Source of the DNA: Chitinophaga pinensis | GTDB lineage: Bacteria; Bacteroidota; Bacteroidia; SXHM01 | Direction of reading: 5' to 3' | DNA: 55,728 nt | Assembly (NCBI GenBank): GCA_945870105.1 | Contig: CAMBRL010000005.1 | Coordinates: 1 to 55,728 of the forward strand | Shown: positions 23,175 through 31,796 of the stretch, in pieces | Layout of the letters: each line of letters opens with the position of its first letter | How positions within the stretch are numbered: the stretch's first letter is position 1 | Translations under genes and position numbers: made by a program | The notes under the pieces: generated by a model | Told to the model about the DNA's origin: nothing | Seen by the model: only the letters and a program-made list of their open reading frames with translations | Database searches by the model: none

Positions 23175-25592
23175 ATGCTTACGCTGCTAAAGCGCGAACT
23201 ATTCAGTTTTCTCAACTCACTTACCGGCTATATTGTGGTGGGTGTTTTTCTGCTTATTACCGGATTGTTCATGTGGGTTATTCCGTATGAATCAAACGTG
23301 CTGGATAATGGTTACGCCACTATTGACAGCTTATTTTCACTTGCGCCATGGGTTTTTATGTTTCTGGTTCCTGCCATTACCATGCGCTCGTTTGCCGATG
23401 AAAAGAAAAGCGGAACGATAGAATTATTGCAGACCAAACCGCTTACTGATTTTCAGATCATTTTTGCAAAATATGCTGCGGGGGTGTTACTGGTTCTCTT
23501 TTCAGTTGCACCCACGCTGGTCTATTATTTTTCAGTTTATCAGTTGGGCTTTCCGGCAGGAAACATTGACAGCGGAAGTGTTATGGGTTCTTACTTCGGA
23601 CTGATTTTTCTTGCCGCAGCGTTTGTTGCTATCGGGGTTTTTGCTTCGTCTATAACCGAGAACCAGATTATCTCTTTCATTATTGCCCTGTTTCTGTCCT
23701 GGTTTTTCTTTGATGGTTTTGCGAGTATCAGTTCACTCGATATTTTCGGTAAGGTGGATAACATTCTGCTTAATCTCGGAATGCTGGAGCACTACATCAG
23801 CATGAGCCGCGGAGTGTTGGATACACGCGATATGATTTATTTCATCAGCCTGAGTGCGGTGTTTATTGTATTGACCCAACTGTCCTTGCAACGCGGCAAA
23901 AATGCTGCAAAGTCATTTTCAGAAAGAGCTGGGGTAAAACTTATTTCTGTTCTCATCATTATTGTTGCCCTTAATATCATTGGTAGTTTTGTTTTTAAAC
24001 GCTTTGACCTTACGGCAGAAAAACGTTATTCGCTCTCCCCTACTACCATTGAGTTAATCAACAAATTAGATGATGTGGTGTATGTGAAAATTTATCTTGA
24101 AGGTGATTTTCCGGCAGACTTCAAACGCCTGCGCAACAAGACCAAAGAAATGCTGGATGAATTTCGTGCTTACGGAAAAAATAAAATAGAATATGAGTTT
24201 ATTAATCCGTCAGAAAATCCGGATAAAAAGCAGCGTGAGAAACTGTATCGTCAATTGGTGAAACAAGGTTTGGAACCCACCACTTATAAACTAAATGAAA
24301 AGGAAGGTGCAGTACAGAACACCATTTTCCCCGGAGCCATTTTTTATTACCGCGAAAAAGAAATGCCCTTGCAACTGCTGAAAAGCAGACTTGGTGCTGC
24401 ACCTGTTGAGATGCTGAATAACTCAATCGAAGATTTGGAATATGAACTCTCCAATACCATCCGCAAACTGAGCGAAGATAAAACTGATAAAATAGCTTTT
24501 GTGATGGGCCATGGTGAATTGGCAAAACCTTTTGTGGCTGATATTGCGGGAGCGCTAAGCGAATACTACTTGGTTGACACAGTAGCTATCAATGCGCGAC
24601 TGAATAGTTTAGATGATTTTAAAGCCATTATTATTGCCAAACCCGACACGGCTTTTGATGAAAAAGACAAATTCATTATTGACCAGTTTGTGATGCGCGG
24701 AGGAAAAATTTTGTGGTTGGTTGATGGCTGTAAAGCCAGCATGGACAGCCTGCAAAATGCAAGTGCAACATTGGGAATGCCTGTGGATGTAAACCTTGCC
24801 GATCAGCTTTTTAAATATGGTGTGCGCATCAACACCAATGTTATACAGGATTTGCGTGCAGCCGAAATTCCTGCACCAACAGGGTATGTGGGGAATCAGG
24901 TGCAATGGGGTTTGCAACCCTGGCTTTTCTTTCCGCTCATAGTGCCGACAAGTGAACATCCGGTTGTGCGCAACCTGAATGCAATCCGCACTGAGTTTGT
25001 TTCAAGCATTGATACCGTTGGTGCAAAAGGTGTGAGGAAAACCATTTTGCTTGCTTCGTCAAAATACTCCCGCACAATGCCAACACCGGTAAAAGTAGGA
25101 TTAGAGATTCTGGTGAATAAACCCGATGAAGGACTTTTCAGTAAATCGTATGAGCCTGTTGCAGTTCTTCTGGAAGGTGAGTTTGAATCCGTGTTTACAA
25201 ACCGTGTTCCGCCATCCATTCAGCTGAGCAAAGAAATAGGTTTCAAAGAAAAAAGTGTTGCTACTAAAATGATTGTGATTTCGGACGGTGATGTGATAAA
25301 GAACAAATACAAAGCAAGTACAGGCGAAGTTTTTCCGCTGGGCTTTGACCCTTATACCGAACAGACTTACGGCAACAAGAAATTTATTCTGAATTGTGTG
25401 AATTATCTGTGTGATGATTCAGGATTAATTTCAGTTCGTGCACGTGAATTAAAAATACGTTTGTTAGACAAAAAGAAAGTTGCAAAGCAGCGACTGCAAT
25501 GGCAATTGCTGAATGTGGCCTTACCGGTTTTTCTGATTATTATTTTTGGAGTTGTACAAACTATACTAAGGAAGAGAAGATACGCGAAATGA
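23175..25592 (+). CDS. GldF-GldG fusion: ABC-2 permease joined to ABC-type auxiliary (IFT-like) domain
   Basis: The 805-aa protein combines two gliding-motility proteins that are separate in Flavobacterium johnsoniae. Residues ~1-243 are GldF-like, with about six membrane helices (LTGYIVVGVFLLITGLFMWV, FMFLVPAITMRSFADEKKSGTIELLQTKP, and others). Residues ~244-805 are GldG-like: a helix (LISVLIIIVALNIIGSFVF), the start motif FKRFDLTAEKRYSLSP, a large extracytoplasmic domain (KIAFVMGHGELAKPF, KILWLVDG) and a final helix (LLNVALPVFLIIIFGVVQTIL) before a basic tail. The summed length is what the two proteins have separately. With the ATPase GldA it would form an ABC transporter needed for gliding in F. 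johnsoniae; no gldA is adjacent. The next gene (DUF4340) is a frequent neighbour of such transporters. Confidence 0.9.
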   Translation: MLTLLKRELFSFLNSLTGYIVVGVFLLITGLFMWVIPYESNVLDNGYATIDSLFSLAPWVFMFLVPAITMRSFADEKKSGTIELLQTKPLTDFQIIFAKYAAGVLLVLFSVAPTLVYYFSVYQLGFPAGNIDSGSVMGSYFGLIFLAAAFVAIGVFASSITENQIISFIIALFLSWFFFDGFASISSLDIFGKVDNILLNLGMLEHYISMSRGVLDTRDMIYFISLSAVFIVLTQLSLQRGKNAAKSFSERAGVKLISVLIIIVALNIIGSFVFKRFDLTAEKRYSLSPTTIELINKLDDVVYVKIYLEGDFPADFKRLRNKTKEMLDEFRAYGKNKIEYEFINPSENPDKKQREKLYRQLVKQGLEPTTYKLNEKEGAVQNTIFPGAIFYYREKEMPLQLLKSRLGAAPVEMLNNSIEDLEYELSNTIRKLSEDKTDKIAFVMGHGELAKPFVADIAGALSEYYLVDTVAINARLNSLDDFKAIIIAKPDTAFDEKDKFIIDQFVMRGGKILWLVDGCKASMDSLQNASATLGMPVDVNLADQLFKYGVRINTNVIQDLRAAEIPAPTGYVGNQVQWGLQPWLFFPLIVPTSEHPVVRNLNAIRTEFVSSIDTVGAKGVRKTILLASSKYSRTMPTPVKVGLEILVNKPDEGLFSKSYEPVAVLLEGEFESVFTNRVPPSIQLSKEIGFKEKSVATKMIVISDGDVIKNKYKASTGEVFPLGFDPYTEQTYGNKKFILNCVNYLCDDSGLISVRARELKIRLLDKKKVAKQRLQWQLLNVALPVFLIIIFGVVQTILRKRRYAK

Positions 25593-25652
25593 TGTCACCC
25601 CGAGCGTAGTCGAGGGGCAATAATTGATGCTTCGACTATGCTCAGCATGACA
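25593..25652. repeat. Dispersed inverted repeat between gldFG and the DUF4340 gene
   Basis: TGTCACCCCGAGCGTAGTCG on the left pairs imperfectly with CGACTATGCTCAGCATGACA on the right. This is the 'CTTCGACT..GCTCAGCATGACA' kind of intergenic repeat, and it has inserted into an otherwise compact operon-like junction. Confidence 0.7.
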
Positions 25653-25673
25653 GCAAACGCAAGAGAATACAAT

Positions 25674-26726
25674 ATGAAAAAAAACAAAGCCTTCATCATC
25701 ATAGCCCTGCTGCTGACAGCGCTGGCGGTATATTTAGTAATCAACAAGAGCAGCTCAACACTGAATGTTGAGAAAACAAGTTTTGCAGTAGAAGACACTG
25801 CTGCTATAACCAAACTGTTTCTTGCTGATAAAAGAGGTTTTGTTGTAACATTGAACAGAGTAAGCACTGGCGAGTGGAATGTAAACGGAAACTATCCTGC
25901 ACGTCAGGACGGAATAAATTCGCTGCTTGCTACTATAAAAAAAGTGGAAATGAAAGCGCCAATTGGAATCAATGCGCGCGAAAATATTCTGAAAGATCTG
26001 GCAGCACGAGGAATTAAGATTGAGATTTATACCAATGATGATGAACCGGACAAAGTTTATTATGTAGGTGGTCCAACGCCTGATAATTCAGGAACGTATA
26101 TGGCACTGGAAGATGACGGAGATTTTTCAGATCCATACATCACACACATTCCGGGATTTAACGGTTACCTGACTACACGTTACATTGTTCTGGATTATAA
26201 ATGGCGTACTTCTGCTATTTTTAAAAGTGCTTACAGTGAAATCAATTCAGTTAAAGTGGACTATTTCCAAAAGCCGGATGACTCCTTCGAAATTTCAAAA
26301 AACGAAAACGGAAACATCGTCCTAAAATCACTGAAGTTCAATGCACCGGTCGCTAATTTTGACAGCATAGCTGTAAAAGAATACTTAGTTAATTACAGCA
26401 ATATTCACTTTGAAGCATTTGAAAAGCAGAAAGCAGAAACACGCGATTCAATTTTGGCATCGCCAAAGTTTTTCAGCATTTCACTAACAACAAATACCGG
26501 CAAAACAACTACTGTTGTTGCCTATGCAATTAAAGCCAAGCCGGGTGCAGTTGACCTTAAAGACAATCCGATTGATTATGACCCAGACCGCATGTATGCA
26601 AAAATCAACGAAGAGCAAGACCTTGCACTCATTCAATATTTTACTTTTGATAAACTAATGAAACCGCTCTCATGGTTTGAAACTGATCCGGTGCAGCCGA
26701 AGAGAGTTTCGCCACGAGGCAACTAA
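25674..26726 (+). CDS. DUF4340 domain-containing protein
   Basis: From ATG 25674 the 350-aa product begins with an N-terminal membrane helix (AFIIIALLLTALAVYLVI), followed by a long extracytoplasmic region. The segment DTAAITKLFLADKRGFVVTLNRVSTGEWNVNG and the turn YYVGGPTPDNSGTYMAL are typical of DUF4340, a family often encoded after ABC_transp_aux/GldG-like proteins. It is therefore probably a partner of the GldFG transporter. The longer frame from 25638 starts inside the palindromic repeat and is not favoured. Confidence 0.8.
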   Translation: MKKNKAFIIIALLLTALAVYLVINKSSSTLNVEKTSFAVEDTAAITKLFLADKRGFVVTLNRVSTGEWNVNGNYPARQDGINSLLATIKKVEMKAPIGINARENILKDLAARGIKIEIYTNDDEPDKVYYVGGPTPDNSGTYMALEDDGDFSDPYITHIPGFNGYLTTRYIVLDYKWRTSAIFKSAYSEINSVKVDYFQKPDDSFEISKNENGNIVLKSLKFNAPVANFDSIAVKEYLVNYSNIHFEAFEKQKAETRDSILASPKFFSISLTTNTGKTTTVVAYAIKAKPGAVDLKDNPIDYDPDRMYAKINEEQDLALIQYFTFDKLMKPLSWFETDPVQPKRVSPRGN

Positions 26727-26740
26727 ATTTTAATTATATC

Positions 26741-27283
26741 ATGAAAAAAACTACAATTTTATTTTCGTTTCTTGTTGTATTTATTACAACTGTATCAGCT
26801 CAGGTTCCGCGCTTTACTAAATATCAGATAAACGAGACTGGCAGGTATGCCTATTTCCCTGAAGACCCGGGAATATTTGAAGTTGAGCCATCTGAAGATG
26901 GATCAGATGTTTACACCGGAGAAGTGTTATTTGTAAAGGATTTTCAATCGTGTCATTACGGAATAATTATGGTTGATTTTACAGACGGAATAATGGATGA
27001 ACTTGATAAAGAAGGATTAGAAATAGTTTTAATTTCATACCTTGATTATTTGAAACAATCATTCAGCATTACCGAAAGCACAGGTTACGGAAAAGGACAC
27101 ACATTAGAATCAAATCCTGATGCTGTTGGCGTAATTGATTATTGGGTAGATGTGGATAAAACACCTTGGAAAATTAAAGGCTGGATAGATAAAAACACGC
27201 TGGCAGTAATGTTTATCTACGGAGAGAAATTACCTGAAGAAGGTTATCAGGAAATGTTTTTAAACGGCTTCCGTTTTAACTAA
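26741..27283 (+). CDS. Secreted protein of unknown function
   Basis: The 180-aa protein has a signal peptide (MKKTTILFSFLVVFITTVSA, cleavage before QVPRF). The mature part is acidic and has no Cys pair or repeat; the patterns FQSCHYGIIMVDF and YWVDVDKTPWKIKGWIDKNTLAVMFIYG suggest a compact alpha/beta periplasmic domain. I recognise no family. It lies 14 bp after the DUF4340 gene and may be in its operon. Its 3' end overlaps the convergent yciO-like gene by 4 bp. Confidence 0.75.
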   Translation: MKKTTILFSFLVVFITTVSAQVPRFTKYQINETGRYAYFPEDPGIFEVEPSEDGSDVYTGEVLFVKDFQSCHYGIIMVDFTDGIMDELDKEGLEIVLISYLDYLKQSFSITESTGYGKGHTLESNPDAVGVIDYWVDVDKTPWKIKGWIDKNTLAVMFIYGEKLPEEGYQEMFLNGFRFN

Positions 27284-27900
27284 TAGAGGTCTTCGAGAAT
27301 TCCTTTTCCCTGACGCAGAATTTCAGCACTGCCATTGGAGCAATCAATAACAGTTGAAACATGGTTATCACCAAACCCACCGTCAATAACCATATCCACC
27401 ATGTCTTCATATTTCTCGTGAATAAGTTCGGGATTGGTGGTGTATTCAATCACTTCGTCTTCGTCATGAACAGAAGCTGACATAATGGGATTACCCAAAC
27501 GGTTTACAATTTCGCGGGCAATGTTATTTTCGGGAATACGAATTCCCACCGTTTTCTTTTTGCTTTTAAATAAATCAGGAACCGTATTTTTTGATTGTAA
27601 CACAAATGTGAACGGACCCGGAAAAGCTTTTTTCATCAACTTATAAGTTGCAGTATCTACATTGCGCGCGAAGTCTGAAAGATGACTAAGGTCGTAACAG
27701 ATAAAAGAAAAATTTGCTTTTTTTCTGTCAATGTTTCTGATACGACAAATGCGTTCAACTGCCTTCTGATTATAAATATCACAACCAATTCCGTAAACAG
27801 TATCGGTGGGATAAATAATCACACCCCCATCACGCAGGCAGTCAATGACCTGATCGATTTTGCGTTGTTCCGGATTTTGCGGATGGATTTTAAGTATCAT
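27280..27900 (-). CDS. yciO: YciO-type YrdC/Sua5 family protein
   Basis: The 206-aa length equals that of E. coli YciO, and the conserved blocks match: IHPQNPEQRKIDQ, GGVIIYPTDTVYGIGCDI, VERICRIRNIDRKKANFSFICYDLSHLS, TVGIRIPENNIAR, NPIMSASVHDEDE and VDMVIDGGFG. YrdC/Sua5 proteins make threonylcarbamoyl-AMP for the tRNA modification t6A. YciO differs by lacking the Sua5-type KRP motif (here RKKANFSF) and has been described as a weak or alternative enzyme, so whether it is the t6A enzyme of this organism is uncertain. Confidence 0.85.
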   Translation of the reverse strand: MILKIHPQNPEQRKIDQVIDCLRDGGVIIYPTDTVYGIGCDIYNQKAVERICRIRNIDRKKANFSFICYDLSHLSDFARNVDTATYKLMKKAFPGPFTFVLQSKNTVPDLFKSKKKTVGIRIPENNIAREIVNRLGNPIMSASVHDEDEVIEYTTNPELIHEKYEDMVDMVIDGGFGDNHVSTVIDCSNGSAEILRQGKGILEDLY

Positions 27901-27910
27901 AGTTATTTGA

Positions 27911-27936
27911 GATGCTGAAACAAGTTCAGCATGACG
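27911..27936. repeat. 26-bp dispersed hairpin repeat
   Basis: This is the exact reverse complement of 2579-2604 (GATGCTGAA ... TTCAGCATGACG). It lies in the gap between the yciO and transaldolase genes. Confidence 0.85.
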
Positions 27937-27943
27937 TTATTCA

Positions 27944-28594
27944 TTACTTCTTTCCTGCGTCAGCTAAAAATTTTGCCAGGCCAATATCTGTCAACGGATG
28001 ATTTAATAATGCCGTAATTGCACTCAAAGGGCATGTTGCCACATCAGCACCAATTTCAGCGCACTTGATAATATGAATAGGATGACGAACGGAAGCAGCT
28101 AAAATCTGCGTTTCGTAACCGTAGTTGTCATAAATCAAACGCATCTGCGCAATCAGCTCAAGTCCGTCCTGACTTACATCATCTAATCTACCAATGAAAG
28201 GCGAACAATACGTTGCTCCTGCTTTTGCAGCTAACAGAGCTTGTCCTGCAGAAAATATTAAGGTGCAATTTGTTCTGATCCCTTTTGATGAAAAATATTT
28301 CAGCGCTTTCACACCGTCTTTTATCATCGGCACTTTCACCACAATCTGTGGATGTAAAGCAGCCAATTTTTCACCTTCTTCCACTATGCCTTTAAAGTCG
28401 GTAGAAATAACTTCAGCGCTTACATCACCGTCAACGATATTGCAGATATCAATATAGTGCTGAATGATTTTATCCTGATCTTTTATACCCTCTTTCGCCA
28501 TTAGCGAAGGATTAGTGGTTACTCCGTCAAGCACTCCGAGTTCCTGTGCTTCTTTGATTTGTGCGAGATTCGCAGTGTCTATGAAAAATTTCAT
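27944..28594 (-). CDS. Transaldolase (short, FSA/MipB-like class)
   Basis: The 216-aa enzyme begins [20 protein letters not shown] and has the TTNPSL motif (26-31) and the Schiff-base lysine in VVKVPM (Lys87), as in short transaldolases and fructose-6-phosphate aldolases. The alignment blocks [35 protein letters not shown] fit the transaldolase members of the group. It interconverts sugar phosphates in the non-oxidative pentose phosphate pathway. It runs in the same direction as yciO but is separated by a repeat. Confidence 0.92.
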   Translation of the reverse strand: MKFFIDTANLAQIKEAQELGVLDGVTTNPSLMAKEGIKDQDKIIQHYIDICNIVDGDVSAEVISTDFKGIVEEGEKLAALHPQIVVKVPMIKDGVKALKYFSSKGIRTNCTLIFSAGQALLAAKAGATYCSPFIGRLDDVSQDGLELIAQMRLIYDNYGYETQILAASVRHPIHIIKCAEIGADVATCPLSAITALLNHPLTDIGLAKFLADAGKK

Positions 28595-28693
28595 GTTTTT
28601 AGTTTAAGGGAATAAAGATATACAGTCACACAAAACACCTTGATAATTTTTATCAACAAAAAACTGACAGCAAAGCAAAAGAGGAAATAAAGC

Positions 28694-28701
28694 TAATTTT
28701 G
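28694..28701 (+). promoter_or_regulatory. -7 box for murQ
   Basis: TAATTTTG fits TAnnTTTG and is 8 bp before the murQ ATG at 28710. Confidence 0.5.
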
Positions 28702-28709
28702 TAAACTAT

Positions 28710-29516
28710 ATGACAAATAGAATTACAGAATCAGAATCCAACTACAACCACCTTGAAAAAATGTCGGTGGCAGAATTACTTACGGGCATTAATAACGAGG
28801 ATAAAACAGTTGCATTTGCAATAGAGAAAGCTATTCCACAAATTGAAAAATTGGCGGAAGCGATAGCAGAGAAAATGAAAATCGGTGGCAGGTTATTTTA
28901 TCTTGGTGCCGGAACCAGCGGCAGACTTGGAATTTTAGATGCATCAGAATGTCCGCCAACTTATGGAGTAGAGCATGGACTTGTAATTGGAATTATTGCA
29001 GGCGGTGACAAAGCCATTCGCAAAGCGGTGGAATTTGCGGAAGATGATGAAAACCAAGGTTGGAAAGATTTGCAGGAACATCTCATAAACGTTAACGATA
29101 CAGTAATTGGAATTACTGCTTCAGGAACTGCACCATATGTGCTTGGTGCGCTGAAAAAATGCAATGAAGAAGGGATTACAACAGGAAGTATAACATGTAA
29201 CCCCGCAAGTCTGGTTGCACAAGCAGCAAAGTTTCCGATTGAAGCTGTTGTAGGCCCTGAATTTGTAACCGGCAGCACACGAATGAAATCAGGAACCGCA
29301 CAAAAATTAGTGTTGAATATGATTTCCACAACGGTGATGATAAAACTCGGAAGAGTAAAAGGCAACCGTATGGTGGATATGCAACTTAGCAACAACAAAC
29401 TGATTGACCGCGGAACAAAAATGGTAATGGAAGAATTAAAAACAGATTACGAAACTGCTAATGAGTTGCTCAAAAAGTTTGGCAGTGTGAGGAAAGCGGT
29501 GGAAGGAGGAAAATAA
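28710..29516 (+). CDS. murQ: N-acetylmuramic acid 6-phosphate etherase
   Basis: The 268-aa protein matches MurQ: ITESESNYNHLEKMS at the start, the SIS domain with GRLFYLGAGTSGRLGILDASECPPTYG (glutamate of the catalytic SECPPT), GIAAS-like ITASGTAPYVLGAL and PVVGPEFVTGSTRMKSGTA. It cleaves the lactyl ether of MurNAc-6-phosphate, giving GlcNAc-6-phosphate and D-lactate, in cell-wall recycling. It is about 30 residues shorter than the E. coli enzyme, which mostly reflects the C-terminus. It overlaps the next gene by 1 bp (TAATG). Confidence 0.93.
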   Translation: MTNRITESESNYNHLEKMSVAELLTGINNEDKTVAFAIEKAIPQIEKLAEAIAEKMKIGGRLFYLGAGTSGRLGILDASECPPTYGVEHGLVIGIIAGGDKAIRKAVEFAEDDENQGWKDLQEHLINVNDTVIGITASGTAPYVLGALKKCNEEGITTGSITCNPASLVAQAAKFPIEAVVGPEFVTGSTRMKSGTAQKLVLNMISTTVMIKLGRVKGNRMVDMQLSNNKLIDRGTKMVMEELKTDYETANELLKKFGSVRKAVEGGK

Positions 29517-30097
29517 TGCAGGACATAGAACCATTTTACAATTGGCGTGAGCTTTATATCTCAGAAGAAGATGTGCGCTCTCCTTTTTATGAAAGAGAGT
29601 ACAGTGAATTTGAATATACGCATACCATTTACAATTATTACATCCATCCGCAATGGGATTATATGGGTTCGCCCACACTTTTCATTAAAATCATTTTTGC
29701 TGATTATGAATCAGGTTTTGCAATTATTGAATTAATTGGTGAGTGGAATGATGCCATTAACAATGACATTATGATTCTGAAACGTGATATTGTGGATGAA
29801 TTAATCAGGCATGGAATCAGTAAATTTATTCTGGTTGGTGAAAACGTGTTGAACTTTCATTCTTCAGATGATTCATATTACGAGGAGTGGTTTGATGATG
29901 TGGAACAAGGCTGGGTAGTTGGAATCAATTTCAGGGAACACGTTTTGAAAGAAATGTCGCAGGCAAATATTGATTACTATATCACATTTGGCGGTGAGTT
30001 TAACTTTATGGATTGGAGAACTCATTCACCGTTTCAGCTTCTTGAAAGAATTGAAAATGTGATAGGCAAAAGATTAGGAACAGGAACAGGTGGTTAA
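29516..30097 (+). CDS. Conserved-looking 193-aa protein of unknown function, coupled to murQ
   Basis: The start overlaps the murQ stop (TAATG), and GGAAGGAGGAAA just before it is a good Shine-Dalgarno sequence, unusual for this phylum, so translational coupling is likely. The protein is very acidic and rich in aromatic residues (FYNWRELYISEEDVRSPFYEREYSEFEYTH). It has no signal peptide or helix. A run YYEEWFDDVEQGWVVGINFR and MDWRTHSPFQLLERIENVIGKR closes it. I do not recognise a family. Its 3' end overlaps the convergent DUF1569-like gene by 4 bp. Confidence 0.75.
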   Translation: MQDIEPFYNWRELYISEEDVRSPFYEREYSEFEYTHTIYNYYIHPQWDYMGSPTLFIKIIFADYESGFAIIELIGEWNDAINNDIMILKRDIVDELIRHGISKFILVGENVLNFHSSDDSYYEEWFDDVEQGWVVGINFREHVLKEMSQANIDYYITFGGEFNFMDWRTHSPFQLLERIENVIGKRLGTGTGG

Positions 30098-30537
30098 GCA
30101 CCGAACTGGCGGAAATGATGATCGATATGCTTGTAAGCGATTTTGCCCCATTCCTCACGACTCATTTCACCGAAGATAGAATGAGGTGAAAATTTGTAGC
30201 TTTCAGTCTTTGCAATAAACCGGTCAAACGTAATCAGGAAATTATCCAGTTCCACTTGAAAAGAAGCCGGATTATCGTTCTTCATTTCTTTTGCAGTCAT
30301 GAGATTGTTAGACCAAGGAATTCTAATGCCAAATGTCAAAACAGCAATACGACTTATTATTTTATTGAACCAAGGTTTCACTTGAATATCACCCAGACCC
30401 ATGCGCATCTGAGCACTCAAATGCCAGAGCATTTGTTCTACACTCATTTTTCCCCACAAACGTTCTGAGTAAGGTTTGAGCGTTTTTGTCCTACGAAAAA
30501 TTTCTTCCTGAACTTCTTTTTCAAAAATTGATTTCAT
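30094..30537 (-). CDS. DUF1569/DinB-like four-helix protein
   Basis: The 147-aa product has the layout of the DinB/YfiT-type bundle: GKMSVEQMLWHLSAQMRMGLGD early, and at the end WGKIAYKHIDHHFRQFGA, with histidines at the usual metal positions (WHL, KHIDHH). DUF1569 members share this length and the RTKTLKPYSERLWG region. The function is unknown; relatives bind metals and some use bacillithiol or mycothiol. It is the third gene of an overlapping set with bioA and the NDH-2-type gene, each overlap being 4 bp. Confidence 0.7.
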   Translation of the reverse strand: MKSIFEKEVQEEIFRRTKTLKPYSERLWGKMSVEQMLWHLSAQMRMGLGDIQVKPWFNKIISRIAVLTFGIRIPWSNNLMTAKEMKNDNPASFQVELDNFLITFDRFIAKTESYKFSPHSIFGEMSREEWGKIAYKHIDHHFRQFGA

Positions 30538-31796
30538 CTTTCTAAAAACTCAACTATTGCATTATAAATATAGTCCAAATCTTCATCACTGATGCAATAC
30601 GGTGGCACAAGATAAATAACATTTCCAAGTGGACGAATGAGGATGCCTTTTGAAATAAAGAACTGATACAGTTCATTTCTCATTTTACTGAAGTAACCAT
30701 CTTCACCTTCAAATTCGATAGCAATAATAGTCCCCAGATGACGAACATCTTTTAATCTTTTATTACTTCTTATTTCTTTTGCAAAAGTTATATGCCTTTG
30801 AGAAATCCTTATTATAGCTTTTTGCGTTTCTTCTCTTTCCAGCAATTCAGCACTCGCAAAGGAGACTGCACAGGCAAGTGGATTTGCAGTGTAAGAATGT
30901 CCGTGAAAAAATGTTTTCACTTTATCAGAACCATCAGACAAAAATGCCTCGTAGATTTTTTCAGTACAGGTGGTAACTCCCAACGGCATAACACCGCCTG
31001 TCAAGCCTTTTGATAAGCAAAAAATATCAGGTTGTTCGTTTTGATAATCACATGCAAAGAATTTTCCGGTGCGGTAAAAACCTGTGAAAACTTCATCTGC
31101 AATTGAAATCACATTGTATTTCTTACAGAGTGAAAGCATTTTTTCCAGCAATTCAGGTGAATACATTTTCATGCCTGCCGTTCCTTGTAAGAGTGGCTCA
31201 AAAATGAAAACCGCCACATCTCCTTTGGTAAACAGATTTTCTAATTGAGCAAGTGTTTTGCTTTCCTTAGAAGGGAAATCCACAAACTCCACTTCAAACA
31301 AAAATGATTGAAATGGCGCAGTGAATGCACTGCGCGCACTGGCGCTCATAGCACCGAATGTGTCACCATGATAAGCCCCTTCCAACGCAACCAACTTTGT
31401 TTTCTTTTCACCTTTGTTGTGCCAAAACTGCAAAGCCATTTTCAGTGCAACTTCTACAGCTGTTGAGCCATCATCTGAATAAAAAATCTTACTCTGATTT
31501 TTTGGCAAATGAGCTAATAACTTCTCGCCAAGATTAACAGCCGCTGCATGTGTAAACCCAGCAAAAATAACATGTTCAATATTTTTAAATTGCTTATTAA
31601 TTGCATCTCTTAAATAAGGATGTGCATGTCCGTGAAGATTAACCCACCACGATGAAACTGCATCAATGTATCTGTTTCCATTTTCATCAAAAAGATAAGC
31701 ACCTTCCCCTCTTTCAATCACAATATTTGGCAATGCATCCTTCATTTGTGTGTAAGGATGCCAGATAAAATTTATATCTTTTTCTAAAATACTCAT
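30534..31796 (-). CDS. bioA: Adenosylmethionine-8-amino-7-oxononanoate aminotransferase
   Basis: The 420-aa class III aminotransferase matches BioA: WHPYTQM at 12-18, SSWWVNLHGHAHP at 48-60, the YHGDTFGAMS motif near 142-151, the PLP aspartate in IADEVFTGF, and the Schiff-base lysine in LSKGLTGG (Lys263). The WHPYTQ and SSWW motifs separate BioA from related transaminases. It makes 7,8-diaminononanoate from KAPA in biotin synthesis. No other bio gene is in the window. It overlaps both neighbours by 4 bp, in one transcription unit with the NDH-2-type dehydrogenase upstream. Confidence 0.93.
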   Translation of the reverse strand: MSILEKDINFIWHPYTQMKDALPNIVIERGEGAYLFDENGNRYIDAVSSWWVNLHGHAHPYLRDAINKQFKNIEHVIFAGFTHAAAVNLGEKLLAHLPKNQSKIFYSDDGSTAVEVALKMALQFWHNKGEKKTKLVALEGAYHGDTFGAMSASARSAFTAPFQSFLFEVEFVDFPSKESKTLAQLENLFTKGDVAVFIFEPLLQGTAGMKMYSPELLEKMLSLCKKYNVISIADEVFTGFYRTGKFFACDYQNEQPDIFCLSKGLTGGVMPLGVTTCTEKIYEAFLSDGSDKVKTFFHGHSYTANPLACAVSFASAELLEREETQKAIIRISQRHITFAKEIRSNKRLKDVRHLGTIIAIEFEGEDGYFSKMRNELYQFFISKGILIRPLGNVIYLVPPYCISDEDLDYIYNAIVEFLER

